Shown here one piece after another: positions 1-6,997 of a stretch of 7,411 nucleotides of DNA. The notes under the pieces are model-generated. The model made no database searches. It was not told the DNA's origin and was given only the letters and a program-made list of their open reading frames with translations. The stretch's first letter is position 1; each line of letters starts with the position of its first letter. The DNA is taken from the NCBI GenBank assembly GCA_902479835.1, contig CABSQC010000052.1, positions 1 to 7,411 of the forward strand. The letters are read 5' to 3'. The position numbers and the translations under genes were made by a program. The DNA is from an uncultured Streptococcus sp. Lineage in GTDB: Bacteria > Bacillota > Bacilli > Lactobacillales > Streptococcaceae.

Positions 1-16
1 GTTTTAAGCCATTTTA

Positions 17-25
17 TGGTATAAT
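17..25 (+). promoter_or_regulatory. Extended -10 promoter of hemW (leaderless type)
   Basis: TG at 17-18, one base, then a perfect TATAAT at 20-25 form a consensus extended -10 element. Seven bases separate it from the hemW ATG at 33, so sigma-A transcription would be expected to start at or within a base or two of the A of ATG. The AAAGG at 27-31 is only one base from the ATG, too close for a Shine-Dalgarno sequence. The -35 position lies outside the window. The motif is seen directly; the start site is inferred. Confidence 0.8.
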
Positions 26-32
26 TAAAGGT

Positions 33-1163
33 ATGCATACAAAACCAACGTCCGCTTATGTCCACATCCCATTTTGTACCCAGATTTGTTTTTATTGTGA
101 TTTTTCGAAGGTCTTTATCAAGAACCAACCGGTCGATGCTTATCTAGATCATTTGATCCAAGAATTTCGTCGGGAAGAAATCACAAATTTACGGACTCTC
201 TATATCGGGGGTGGGACACCGACAGCCTTAACTGCGGATCAGCTAGCCTATCTGCTCAAGGAGCTGACTAAGTCGCTTGATCTGTCTCAGATGGAAGAGC
301 TGACTATCGAGGCCAATCCTGGTGATTTGGATCCGGATAAGATTGCTGTCTTGAAGGATTCGCCGGTTAATCGGGTTTCATTGGGCGTACAGACCTTTGA
401 TAATCGCTTGCTCAAAAAGATTGGTCGGAGCCATCAGGAGCAGGATATCTATGACAATATCGATCGTCTGAAGCTGGCTGGTTTTGACAATATTTCGATC
501 GACCTCATCTATGCGCTTCCGACGCAAACCATGGAGCAGGTCAAGGAAAATGTCGCTAAGGCTCTTGCCCTTGATATTCCCCATATGAGTCTCTATAGCT
601 TGATTCTGGAGAATCACACGGTCTTTATGAATCGCATGAGACGGGGCAAGCTTCCTCTACCAAAAGAGGAGCTGGAAGCGGAGATGTTTGAATACATTAT
701 TCAGGAGTTGGAGCGAGCGGGCTTTGAGCATTACGAAATTTCTAATTTCTCCAAGCCTGGTTTTGAAAGTCGACACAATCTCATGTATTGGGACAATGCT
801 GAGTATTATGGTCTGGGAGCTGGAGCATCCGGCTATGTCGATGGGATTCGCTACAAGAATCATGGCCCCATTCGTCACTATATGCAAGCTGTCGAAGAGG
901 GAAATGCGCGTGTCCAAGAAGAGCATCTGACTCAGACAGAAATGATGGAAGAAGAGATGTTTCTAGGACTACGTAAGAAAACAGGCGTTTCCAAGAAGCG
1001 TTTTGAAGAAAAATTTGGTGTGAATTTTGACCAACAATATGGATCAGTGGTTGAGGAATTGACCCAGCAGGGCCTGTTGGTCCCTGACAAGGACATTGTA
1101 CGAATGACCAAGAAAGGTCTCTTTTTAGCAGACACTGTAGCAGAGAAGTTTATTTTGGAGTAG
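33..1163 (+). CDS. hemW: HemW-type radical SAM protein (often annotated as oxygen-independent coproporphyrinogen III oxidase-like)
   Basis: 376-residue cytosolic radical SAM protein. The cluster-binding motif CX3CX2C is at C15, C19 and C22, preceded by HIPF and followed by DF. HemW has Phe at residue 24 where true HemN has a further Cys, so this is HemW rather than the coproporphyrinogen dehydrogenase. The SAM-binding GGGTPT lies at 59-64, EANPGDL at 93-99, and the HNxxYW motif linked to haem binding in HemW at 248-253, with the C-terminal winged-helix-like domain after about residue 300. HemW proteins bind haem and are thought to deliver it to client proteins. The ATG at 33 is chosen because it gives the normal N-terminus (about eight residues before YVHIPF) and sits seven bases after the -10. 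First gene of the six-gene unit; the stop is 3 bp before the next start. Substrates in streptococci, which generally do not make haem, are unclear. Confidence 0.95.
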   Translation: MHTKPTSAYVHIPFCTQICFYCDFSKVFIKNQPVDAYLDHLIQEFRREEITNLRTLYIGGGTPTALTADQLAYLLKELTKSLDLSQMEELTIEANPGDLDPDKIAVLKDSPVNRVSLGVQTFDNRLLKKIGRSHQEQDIYDNIDRLKLAGFDNISIDLIYALPTQTMEQVKENVAKALALDIPHMSLYSLILENHTVFMNRMRRGKLPLPKEELEAEMFEYIIQELERAGFEHYEISNFSKPGFESRHNLMYWDNAEYYGLGAGASGYVDGIRYKNHGPIRHYMQAVEEGNARVQEEHLTQTEMMEEEMFLGLRKKTGVSKKRFEEKFGVNFDQQYGSVVEELTQQGLLVPDKDIVRMTKKGLFLADTVAEKFILE

Positions 1164-1166
1164 AAA

Positions 1167-1922
1167 ATGGCAAAAACATTTGAATACAGCATGAAAATTC
1201 CGTTTGATATGAGCGATGTCAATGGTTATATTAAGATTCCCCAATTGATCTTGCTGTCTTTACAGGTATCGGGCATGCAATCGATTGAGCTGGGTATGAG
1301 TGATATGTACATTTTAGAGAACTACAATCTAGTCTGGATTATCACGGATTACAATATGAAGATCGAGCGTCTCCCTGTTTTTGATGAGAAAATCACTATC
1401 GAAACCTATGCCAAGAGTCACAATCGACTTTTCTGCTACCGGGCCTTTAATATCAAGGATGAAGCAGGAAATACTATCATTGAGATGGTCGCGACCTTTG
1501 TCTTGATGGATCGTGATACACGCAAGGTTCATCCTGTTATGAGTGAAATCACGGATGCCTTTGACTCTGAATTATCAAAAACCATGCTCCGCGGTCCCCG
1601 TTTCAAAGAATTAGAAGGCGGCGTGGAACAAGAATACCGGGTTCGGTTTTACGACTTGGATATGAACGGGCATGTCAATAATAGCAAGTACTTGGACTGG
1701 GTTTTTGAGGTGATGGGAGCAGACTTCTTGACCCATCATGTCCCTAAAAAAGTTCATCTAAAATATGTCAAAGAAGTGCTAGCAGGAGGTCTCATCACCT
1801 CTCAATATGAACAAGAGGGCTTGAAAACTCAGCACCAAATTACTTCAGATGGTCAGATCAATGCCCAAGCTGAAATTGAGTGGGAAGAAGTAGAAGAAAA
1901 GGGTTGGAATTATGGAAAGTAG
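1167..1922 (+). CDS. Acyl-ACP thioesterase (FAT family, double hotdog)
   Basis: 251-residue soluble enzyme that hydrolyses acyl-acyl carrier protein to free fatty acid and ACP, drawing on type II fatty acid synthesis. Two tandem hotdog folds are visible: residues about 5-125, beginning with IPFDMSDVNGYIKI and its long helix, and about 152-240. The second carries the FAT active-site signature FYDLDMNGHVNN (161-172), with D165, N167 and H169 matching the catalytic Asp/Asn/His. E203 in KYVKEV aligns with the catalytic Glu of plant FatB, and V204 replaces the Cys once proposed as nucleophile. Length is normal for bacterial members. The GGAG at 1157-1160, inside the end of hemW, lies six bases before the ATG and supports the start. 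The last 11 bp overlap the next gene. Acyl-chain specificity cannot be read from the sequence. Confidence 0.92.
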   Translation: MAKTFEYSMKIPFDMSDVNGYIKIPQLILLSLQVSGMQSIELGMSDMYILENYNLVWIITDYNMKIERLPVFDEKITIETYAKSHNRLFCYRAFNIKDEAGNTIIEMVATFVLMDRDTRKVHPVMSEITDAFDSELSKTMLRGPRFKELEGGVEQEYRVRFYDLDMNGHVNNSKYLDWVFEVMGADFLTHHVPKKVHLKYVKEVLAGGLITSQYEQEGLKTQHQITSDGQINAQAEIEWEEVEEKGWNYGK

Positions 1923-2598
1923 AAGATTAAAAAATAAAAAACAGGAACTTGAAAGCTATCAAAAACGGGTTGTGGCCTATGCCAAGCGTCAAAAGAACCC
2001 TTTGTACATGTTGGGAGATTGGCTCTTGACTCTTTGTGCTTTGGGCATCATCCTGGTAGAGGAAATTTATAAATTTTTCCGCTATCGCTTGAATTTAGAG
2101 AGTTTTAATCGCTTTTTAAGAGAAGATATACGCTGGTATCGGGTCTGGATCCATTTCACCTTGGCCTTTCTTTTACCGGTCATGATCTTCTCGATTGGGA
2201 TTACTAGCCAATCAGGATCCTTCTGGTCCAATTTCTATCACCGCTTGTCTCAAGGCGTGCTCTTTAGCACAACAGTCAGCCTCGCTGCGACCTTAGTGAC
2301 GGATTTTGTGGAGAATTTGCAACCAGAAACTAAGTCTGACGGGAAAAATCGGAGCACTAAACGCACGGTTTATCAAATCAGTGTGGATCAGGCAACCGTG
2401 ATAGGCTTGTTATTGACCATTGTGATCCTCATGGTAGCATCCTTCTTGTTCACCCAATCGGGAAGTCAAGGGATTAATTTTACAGGTTTGGTGTTACAAT
2501 TTGTCCTCTATGCTGGAGCATTGCTCTTATATGGTTCTGGTGGACGAGTCGATGCAGAGAAGTTTCATGAAGAAGCTGACACAGAAAGGGAAGAATAA
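1912..2598 (+). CDS. Predicted five-helix membrane protein of unknown function
   Basis: I do not recognise a family for this 228-residue protein. A basic, Lys/Gln-rich N-terminus (1-30, possibly a short amphipathic or coiled helix) precedes hydrophobic segments at about 31-52, 79-98, 114-133, 160-181 and 189-208. A charged loop rich in Lys, Arg and Ser (134-158) separates helices three and four, and the C-terminal tail (211-228) is strongly acidic. No catalytic motif, cysteine pair or ATP-binding signature is visible. The start overlaps the thioesterase end by 11 bp; AAAAGGG at 1897-1903 provides a ribosome site eight bases upstream. The stop abuts the next ATG with no gap, so the gene is very probably co-translated with its neighbours. 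Base composition matches the neighbours, with no sign of recent transfer. Confidence 0.85.
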   Translation: MESRRLKNKKQELESYQKRVVAYAKRQKNPLYMLGDWLLTLCALGIILVEEIYKFFRYRLNLESFNRFLREDIRWYRVWIHFTLAFLLPVMIFSIGITSQSGSFWSNFYHRLSQGVLFSTTVSLAATLVTDFVENLQPETKSDGKNRSTKRTVYQISVDQATVIGLLLTIVILMVASFLFTQSGSQGINFTGLVLQFVLYAGALLLYGSGGRVDAEKFHEEADTEREE

Positions 2599-3369
2599 AT
2601 GCACTATAAGGGCTATTTGATTGATTTGGATGGCACTATTTACAAAGGAAAATCACGAATTCCTGCAGGAGAAGCTTTTGTTCATGAACTGCAGGCGCGT
2701 GAGATTCCCTATCTCTTTGTGACCAACAATACAACCCGCACACCAGAGACTGTTCGGGATATGCTGGCCACTCATTTCAATATAAAAACCCCAGTTTCGA
2801 CTATCTATACAGCTACCCTTGCGACCATTGACTACATGAATGACCAAAATCTGGGCAAAAAGGTCTATGTGATCGGAGAAGCGGGGCTCAAAGACGCTAT
2901 TGAAGAAGCTGGCTATATCATCGATGAAGAAGCACCTGATTATGTGGTGATTGGCCTCGATTGGCAAGTGGATTATGAGAAGTTTGCTCTTGCGACCTTG
3001 GCGATTCAAAAAGGAGCTCACTTTATTGGGACCAATCCGGACCTGAACATTCCAACAGAGCGTGGCTTGATGCCAGGGGCAGGATCCCTGATTGCCCTTG
3101 TCGAAGCAGCGACACGGGTCGAGCCAGTGATCATTGGGAAACCAAAGGCCATCATCATGGATAAGGCTATTGAACATCTGGGGTTTGAAAGAGAAGAAGT
3201 CGTTATGGTAGGGGATAATTATCTAACAGATATTCGTGCTGGTATTGACAATGGGATTCCGACCCTTTTGGTGACGACAGGTTTTACCAAACCAGAAGAA
3301 GTGCCAACCTTACCAATCTCACCGACACATGTTGTTGCCAGTCTAGCGGAGTGGGATTTTGATGCTTAA
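2599..3369 (+). CDS. HAD-IIA sugar/nucleotide phosphatase, YutF/NagD-like (TIGR01457 type)
   Basis: 256-residue cytosolic phosphohydrolase of the haloacid dehalogenase superfamily. Motif I is DLDGT at 9-13 (nucleophile D9, general acid D11), motif II the Thr of VTNN (T42), motif III K181 in GKPK, and motif IV GDNYLTD at 205-211 with the Mg-binding D206 and D211. The cap lies between motifs II and III (roughly 70-175) and includes [17 protein letters not shown], typical of the C2 cap of the NagD/AraL/YutF group. Members remove phosphate from small metabolites; the substrate here cannot be read. The ATG follows the previous stop directly, and AAAGGG at 2585-2590 gives an eight-base spacing. The coding end overlaps the next gene by 8 bp. 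Full length and intact. Confidence 0.93.
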   Translation: MHYKGYLIDLDGTIYKGKSRIPAGEAFVHELQAREIPYLFVTNNTTRTPETVRDMLATHFNIKTPVSTIYTATLATIDYMNDQNLGKKVYVIGEAGLKDAIEEAGYIIDEEAPDYVVIGLDWQVDYEKFALATLAIQKGAHFIGTNPDLNIPTERGLMPGAGSLIALVEAATRVEPVIIGKPKAIIMDKAIEHLGFEREEVVMVGDNYLTDIRAGIDNGIPTLLVTTGFTKPEEVPTLPISPTHVVASLAEWDFDA

Positions 3370-3982
3370 AAGTTTGAAATCAATTAACCTATTTTTCTTT
3401 ATCTTGTCAGCTGCAATCCTTCTCACCATTGCTCTCGCTTGGGCCCTCTATCCCATGGAGATTCATTGGTTGGGGATTCAAAGCCGGACTGGTTTTTCGG
3501 CTTCTGTCATCATGAAGAATTTTAATGTCTTGATGAACTACTTGACCAATCCTTTTCAATGGGTGTTGAAGATGCCTCAATTCCCCTCTTCAAAAAATGG
3601 ACTGCATCATTTTGAGGCCGTCAAGTACCTATTTCACTTAGTGACGGTCGTTTTCGTGGTCACACTCCCTGGTTTTATCCAGTTTATGCGGACAGTTGTC
3701 AAAAAAGGCTACCTTACCTTGTACCGTAGTCTCTTCTTTTGGATGATGGTTTTACCAGTGGTGATTGCAGTGATAGCTGTTATGATTGGCTTTGATCAAT
3801 TCTTTACGCTCTTTCATCAGGTCTTATTTGCTGGGGACAATACTTGGCTCTTTGATCCGCGCGTGGATTCGATTATTCTTGCATTACCAGAAGACTACTT
3901 TATGCATGCCTTTTTGATTTTCTTTGTCTTATACGAAGGAATGTGTGCGAGTTTTTATCTATTTTCTAGGAGGAAGAAATGA
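3362..3982 (+). CDS. DUF1461 / TIGR01906 integral membrane protein
   Basis: 206 residues from the ATG at 3362. A TTG immediately upstream (3359) is in frame and would add one residue; ATG is preferred, with GGAG at 3348-3351 ten bases upstream. Hydrophobic helices lie at about 9-29, 88-109, 121-143 and 178-201, with a large extracytoplasmic-type loop (about 30-85) holding NYLTNPF, and a second loop with [10 protein letters not shown] (about 144-153) followed by GDNTWLFDP, the hallmark of this family. The protein ends in a basic SRRKK tail, suggesting a cytoplasmic C-terminus. Function is unknown for the family. It overlaps the HAD gene by 8 bp and the CPBP gene by 4 bp (ATGA). In streptococci I recall this gene next to the HAD phosphatase, so the pairing is probably conserved. 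Confidence 0.88.
   Translation: MLKSLKSINLFFFILSAAILLTIALAWALYPMEIHWLGIQSRTGFSASVIMKNFNVLMNYLTNPFQWVLKMPQFPSSKNGLHHFEAVKYLFHLVTVVFVVTLPGFIQFMRTVVKKGYLTLYRSLFFWMMVLPVVIAVIAVMIGFDQFFTLFHQVLFAGDNTWLFDPRVDSIILALPEDYFMHAFLIFFVLYEGMCASFYLFSRRKK
3968..3973 (+). promoter_or_regulatory. Strong ribosome binding site of the CPBP gene
   Basis: AGGAGG, a perfect anti-16S match five bases before the ATG at 3979. It is the best Shine-Dalgarno sequence in the window. Because the upstream stop overlaps this start (ATGA), it permits both reinitiation and independent entry, and it fixes the start. Confidence 0.85.
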
Positions 3983-4962
3983 ACCAATACAACCGATTAT
4001 TAGACCCTAAAAAAGATATAGGAAGGTATTCCGGGACCCTTGCCATTTATCTCTTGGTAATGACCTTGGTAACCGTCCTGTGGGAAGTCCTCCTTGGATT
4101 GACCATAGCAGGCTCTCTCAGAAAAGATCCAAGTCAAGTAACGGAAAAACTCAATGCCCTGAATGTTTGGGCTGGTATTCCCTACCTTATCTCTATTTCC
4201 ATTGGACTCTTTCTCTTTAATGCCTATCGCAAGAAGGCCCTTTATAAATATGATCTTAAGCACAAGGGACGTAAGATGACTCTTTCAGTCTTCTTTATTC
4301 TTCTCGCCTTTCTTGGCTTTTCTCAAGTCTTTTCATCTGTGATGACACAAGTGATTGAGCGCATGTTTGAGACCATTGGCCTTCATTCTCCAACACCCGA
4401 TCTAGGTGATACGATTGAGCGATCATGGACCATGCTCTTGTATGCTGGCTTTTTTGGTCCAATCACAGAGGAATTCTTCTTCCGTGGAGCAGGCTTGCGT
4501 GGCTTGGAACGGTATGGCAAGGTCTTTGCCATTGTCATGACGGCTATCTTGTTTGGTCTCTTCCATGCCAATTTTGATCAGCTCTTTTTCGCGAGTATCA
4601 TTGGCCTAGGTTTCGGCTACATTGCCTTTGAATACAATATCTGGTGGGCTATTTTCTATCACATTTTCAATAACTTTGTCATTTCCCAAGGCCTGCATTA
4701 TGTAGCCTATCATGTGGATGAGGGACTAGCGAATTGGCTCCAAATCGGTGTTTTAGCTATTGGTTCCATTGTGATGATAGTGGTTCTTGCGACTAAATGG
4801 CCAACTATCAAGGCTTATATTCAAGCCAATAAACCTCAACCGGGAGTTTTCCAGCGTGCCCTCGCGTCCTTCTGGTTCTGGTTCTTCGTGCTATTCACTA
4901 TCCTGATGTCTATTGTTCCTTATGTGATTCCGATCTTTCAGATGGCTAATCTCAAAGGATAA
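3979..4962 (+). CDS. CPBP family intramembrane glutamic endopeptidase
   Basis: 327-residue multi-pass membrane protein of the CPBP (CaaX protease and bacteriocin-processing, Abi) family. The three signature motifs are present: EEFFFR at 164-169 (catalytic E164/E165 and R169), FGLFH at 192-196 (H196), and HIFNN at 228-232 (H228, N232). Hydrophobic segments are seen near 18-44, 67-83, 101-124, 150-162, 182-197, 202-218, 222-236, 253-271 and 296-320. The active site lies within the membrane, so a membrane-embedded or prenyl/peptide substrate is expected. Streptococcal relatives are sometimes bacteriocin self-immunity factors, but no bacteriocin gene is visible here. It is the last gene of the unit, starting in a 4-bp overlap with the DUF1461 gene and followed 18 bp later by a terminator. 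All catalytic residues are intact. Confidence 0.93.
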   Translation: MNQYNRLLDPKKDIGRYSGTLAIYLLVMTLVTVLWEVLLGLTIAGSLRKDPSQVTEKLNALNVWAGIPYLISISIGLFLFNAYRKKALYKYDLKHKGRKMTLSVFFILLAFLGFSQVFSSVMTQVIERMFETIGLHSPTPDLGDTIERSWTMLLYAGFFGPITEEFFFRGAGLRGLERYGKVFAIVMTAILFGLFHANFDQLFFASIIGLGFGYIAFEYNIWWAIFYHIFNNFVISQGLHYVAYHVDEGLANWLQIGVLAIGSIVMIVVLATKWPTIKAYIQANKPQPGVFQRALASFWFWFFVLFTILMSIVPYVIPIFQMANLKG

Positions 4963-4980
4963 AGTTTATCGATTGCTAGT

Positions 4981-5011
4981 AAAGGGGGATCCTTTTAGAT
5001 CCCTCTTTTTT
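4981..5011 (+). terminator. Intrinsic terminator closing the hemW-CPBP unit
   Basis: GGGATC (4986-4991) pairs with GATCCC (4998-5003) around a six-base loop (CTTTTA). The stem extends outward through a G-T wobble (4985/5004), G4984-C5005 and three A-T pairs to about 11 bp, and runs into six Ts at 5006-5011. It lies 18 bp after the CPBP stop. The opposite strand has only a short T tract, so it acts mainly on rightward transcription. Confidence 0.92.
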
Positions 5012-5057
5012 GCTATGAAAAAGGGCAAGTGAAGATAAAGGATTGAGGATGAGGGTC

Positions 5058-5066
5058 TGATATACT
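5058..5066 (+). promoter_or_regulatory. Candidate extended -10 promoter in the spacer
   Basis: TG at 5058-5059, one base, then TATACT at 5061-5066 (five of six matches) form an extended -10. No convincing -35 is seen at 17 bases upstream. Transcription would start near 5073. No open reading frame with a ribosome site follows before the terminator at 5124-5148, so if it is active it would drive a short RNA. Sequence seen; activity inferred. Confidence 0.45.
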
Positions 5067-5072
5067 ATTTAA

Positions 5073-5148
5073 TAATTATTTTTTACTTGATGAAGGTGGA
5101 TAACAATAATACAAACATACTAGAGAGAGGCTACCCCCTCTCTTTTTT
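5073..5148 (+). ncRNA. Possible small RNA of about 75 nt
   Basis: Bounded by the candidate promoter at 5058-5066 and the terminator at 5124-5148. The 5' part is A/U-rich with one weak A/U-only pairing (5075-5080 with 5105-5110). The 3' end is a GC-containing hairpin with a C-rich loop and U tail. AAGGTGG at 5093-5099 can pair, with one G-U, with CTACC at 5131-5135 in the terminator loop. I do not recognise a known RNA family, and the TTTAAG direct repeats that mark CiaR-controlled csRNAs are absent. Start is estimated. Confidence 0.35.
5124..5148 (+). terminator. Intrinsic terminator abutting the uvrC promoter
   Basis: AGAGAGG (5124-5130) pairs with CCTCTCT (5137-5143) around a six-base loop (CTACCC). 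The stem can extend by G5123-T5144 and A5122-T5145. Ts run from 5143 to 5148. The last T is also the first base of the TG element of the uvrC extended -10, so terminator and promoter touch. It would stop any readthrough or spacer transcript about 15-20 bases before uvrC. Confidence 0.85.
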
Positions 5149-5156
5149 GCTATAAT
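5148..5156 (+). promoter_or_regulatory. uvrC: Extended -10 promoter of uvrC (leaderless type)
   Basis: TG at 5148-5149, one base, then a perfect TATAAT at 5151-5156. The sequence at the -35 position (5128-5133, AGGCTA) does not resemble TTGACA, so the extended -10 is likely enough alone. Seven bases lie between TATAAT and the ATG at 5164, putting the expected RNA start at the start codon. The intervening AGAGAGT is a poor ribosome binding site. The geometry is identical to that at hemW. Confidence 0.85.
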
Positions 5157-5163
5157 AGAGAGT

Positions 5164-6996
5164 ATGAATAACTTGATTAAATCCAAGCTCGAGCTCTTGC
5201 CGACGAGTCCGGGCTGTTACATTCACAAAGACAAGAACGGTACCATCATCTATGTGGGCAAGGCCAAGAATCTTCGCAATCGCGTGCGGTCCTATTTCAG
5301 AGGAAGCCACGATACCAAGACAGAAGCGCTGGTATCTGAGATTGTGGATTTTGAGTTTATCGTCACTGAGTCCAATATTGAGGCCTTGCTTCTTGAGATC
5401 AACCTGATCAAGGAGAACAAGCCTAAGTACAATATCATGCTCAAGGACGATAAGTCCTATCCCTTCATCAAGATTACCAATGAGCGTTATCCCCGTCTTA
5501 TCATCACGCGCCAGGTCAAAAAAGATGGCGGTCTCTATTTCGGTCCCTATCCAGACGTAGGAGCGGCTAATGAGATCAAAAGGCTTTTGGACCGGATTTT
5601 TCCTTTCCGCAAGTGTACCAATCCGCCTTCCAAGGTCTGCTTTTATTACCATTTAGGGCAATGTATGGCCCACACAGTCTGCCACAAGGATGAGGCTTAT
5701 TTCAAGGGCATGGCCCAGGAGGTTTCTGATTTCCTCAAAGGGCAGGATGACAAGATTATCGATGAGCTCAAGCTCAAGATGAATACCGCTGCGCAAAACA
5801 TGGAATTCGAGCGGGCAGCCGAGTATCGGGATCTGATCCAGGCTATTGGGACCCTGCGGACCAAACAGCGGGTCATGGCCAAGGATTTGCAGAACCGGGA
5901 TGTTTTTGGCTACTACGTGGACAAGGGCTGGATGTGTGTGCAGGTCTTCTTTGTCCGTCAGGGCAAGCTGATTGAGCGTGACGTCAATCTCTTTCCATAC
6001 TACAATGATCCAGACGAGGATTTGTTGACCTATGTGGGGCAGTTTTACCAGGAGAAATCTCACCTGATTCCTAATGAAATCCTTATCCCTCAGGATATCG
6101 ATGAGGAAGCGGTCAAGGCACTAGTGGATACCAAGGTCCTCAAACCCCAGCGTGGGGAGAAGAAACAATTGGTCAATCTGGCCATTAAGAATGCGCGTGT
6201 CAGTCTGGAGCAGAAGTTCAATCTCCTTGAAAAATCCATGGAGAAGACCCAAGGTGCCATTGAAAATCTTGGAAAACTCCTGCAAATTCCAACTCCTGTG
6301 CGCATTGAGTCCTTTGATAACTCCAACATTATGGGGACCAGTCCCGTATCTGCCATGGTGGTCTTTGTCAATGGGAAGCCAAGCAAAAAGGACTACCGCA
6401 AGTACAAGATCAAGACCGTTGTCGGACCAGATGACTATGCCAGCATGCGAGAAGTCATTCGCAGACGCTACAGCCGGGTTATGCGGGATGGCCTGACGCC
6501 ACCAGATCTGATCGTCATAGATGGGGGTCAGGGTCAGGTTAATGTCGCTAAGCAAGTCATCCAAGACGAGTTGGGGTTAGATATTCCCATTGCAGGTTTG
6601 CAAAAGAATGACAAGCACCAGACCCATGAATTGCTCTTCGGTGATCCCCTCCAAGTCATCGAACTCTCTCGAACCTCGCAGGAATTTTTCCTCCTCCAAC
6701 GGATCCAGGATGAAGTCCACCGTTTCGCCATCACCTTCCACCGCCAGCTCCGATCCAAGAATTCCTTCTTCTCCCAGCTGGATGGCATCGAAGGTTTGGG
6801 ACCAAAACGCAAGCAATTGCTGATGAAGCACTTCAAGTCACTGACCAAGATCAAAGAAGCTACTGTAGATGAGATCGTCAAAGTCGGCATTCCACGAGCA
6901 GTCGCGGAGGCAGTGCAAGCCAAGCTCCATCAAGGAAAGCAGGAAGAAGCAAGTCCATTGATGGAAGTGGCGGAGTCCGCAAAAGACTTGCAGTAA
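5164..6996 (+). CDS. uvrC: UvrABC system protein C (excision nuclease subunit)
   Basis: 610 residues, full length. UvrC makes both incisions, 3' then 5' of the lesion, in nucleotide excision repair after UvrA/UvrB damage recognition. The N-terminal GIY-YIG nuclease (about 12-95) shows GCY at 17-19, IYVG at 29-32, R40 and E78. A cysteine set, C151, C159, C167 and C173, matches the region that binds an iron-sulfur cluster in UvrC. The UVR domain that contacts UvrB is at about 203-238. The RNase H-like 5' nuclease shows SFDNSN with D385, a DD pair at 423-424, IDGG with D453, and H526. Two helix-hairpin-helix motifs occupy about 535-590. The last 20 residues are an acidic tail typical of a variable end. 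The ATG at 5164 gives the usual streptococcal N-terminus and has no Shine-Dalgarno sequence, fitting a leaderless message. It is transcribed alone from its own promoter; no clear terminator follows directly. Confidence 0.98.
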   Translation: MNNLIKSKLELLPTSPGCYIHKDKNGTIIYVGKAKNLRNRVRSYFRGSHDTKTEALVSEIVDFEFIVTESNIEALLLEINLIKENKPKYNIMLKDDKSYPFIKITNERYPRLIITRQVKKDGGLYFGPYPDVGAANEIKRLLDRIFPFRKCTNPPSKVCFYYHLGQCMAHTVCHKDEAYFKGMAQEVSDFLKGQDDKIIDELKLKMNTAAQNMEFERAAEYRDLIQAIGTLRTKQRVMAKDLQNRDVFGYYVDKGWMCVQVFFVRQGKLIERDVNLFPYYNDPDEDLLTYVGQFYQEKSHLIPNEILIPQDIDEEAVKALVDTKVLKPQRGEKKQLVNLAIKNARVSLEQKFNLLEKSMEKTQGAIENLGKLLQIPTPVRIESFDNSNIMGTSPVSAMVVFVNGKPSKKDYRKYKIKTVVGPDDYASMREVIRRRYSRVMRDGLTPPDLIVIDGGQGQVNVAKQVIQDELGLDIPIAGLQKNDKHQTHELLFGDPLQVIELSRTSQEFFLLQRIQDEVHRFAITFHRQLRSKNSFFSQLDGIEGLGPKRKQLLMKHFKSLTKIKEATVDEIVKVGIPRAVAEAVQAKLHQGKQEEASPLMEVAESAKDLQ

Positions 6997-6997
6997 A

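Noticed and set aside
2492..2500. TGTTACAAT, a possible internal extended -10 about 100 bp before the HAD gene
   Set aside because: It lies inside coding sequence for hydrophobic codons, has no -35, and one such match is expected by chance in a few kilobases of AT-leaning DNA.
2653..3177. 174-codon open frame on the minus strand opposite the HAD gene
   Set aside because: It is a shadow of the real gene: no ribosome site, no recognisable domain, low-complexity translation, and the + strand frame has all HAD motifs.
5021..5066. CiaR-type csRNA promoter in the spacer
   Set aside because: The TTTAAG-N5-TTTAAG direct repeat expected about 10 bp before the -10 is not present; GATAAAG and GATTGAG are not a convincing match.
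5090..5155. 21-codon open frame starting ATG-AAG-GTG and ending TAA inside the uvrC -10
   Set aside because: It has no ribosome site, runs through the terminator hairpin and T-run, and ends in the promoter. Its length is within chance for this composition.
5131..5652. 173-codon minus-strand frame opposite the start of uvrC
   Set aside because: It mirrors uvrC codon structure, extends through the terminator, and has no domain signature; the same applies to the other minus-strand frames across uvrC.
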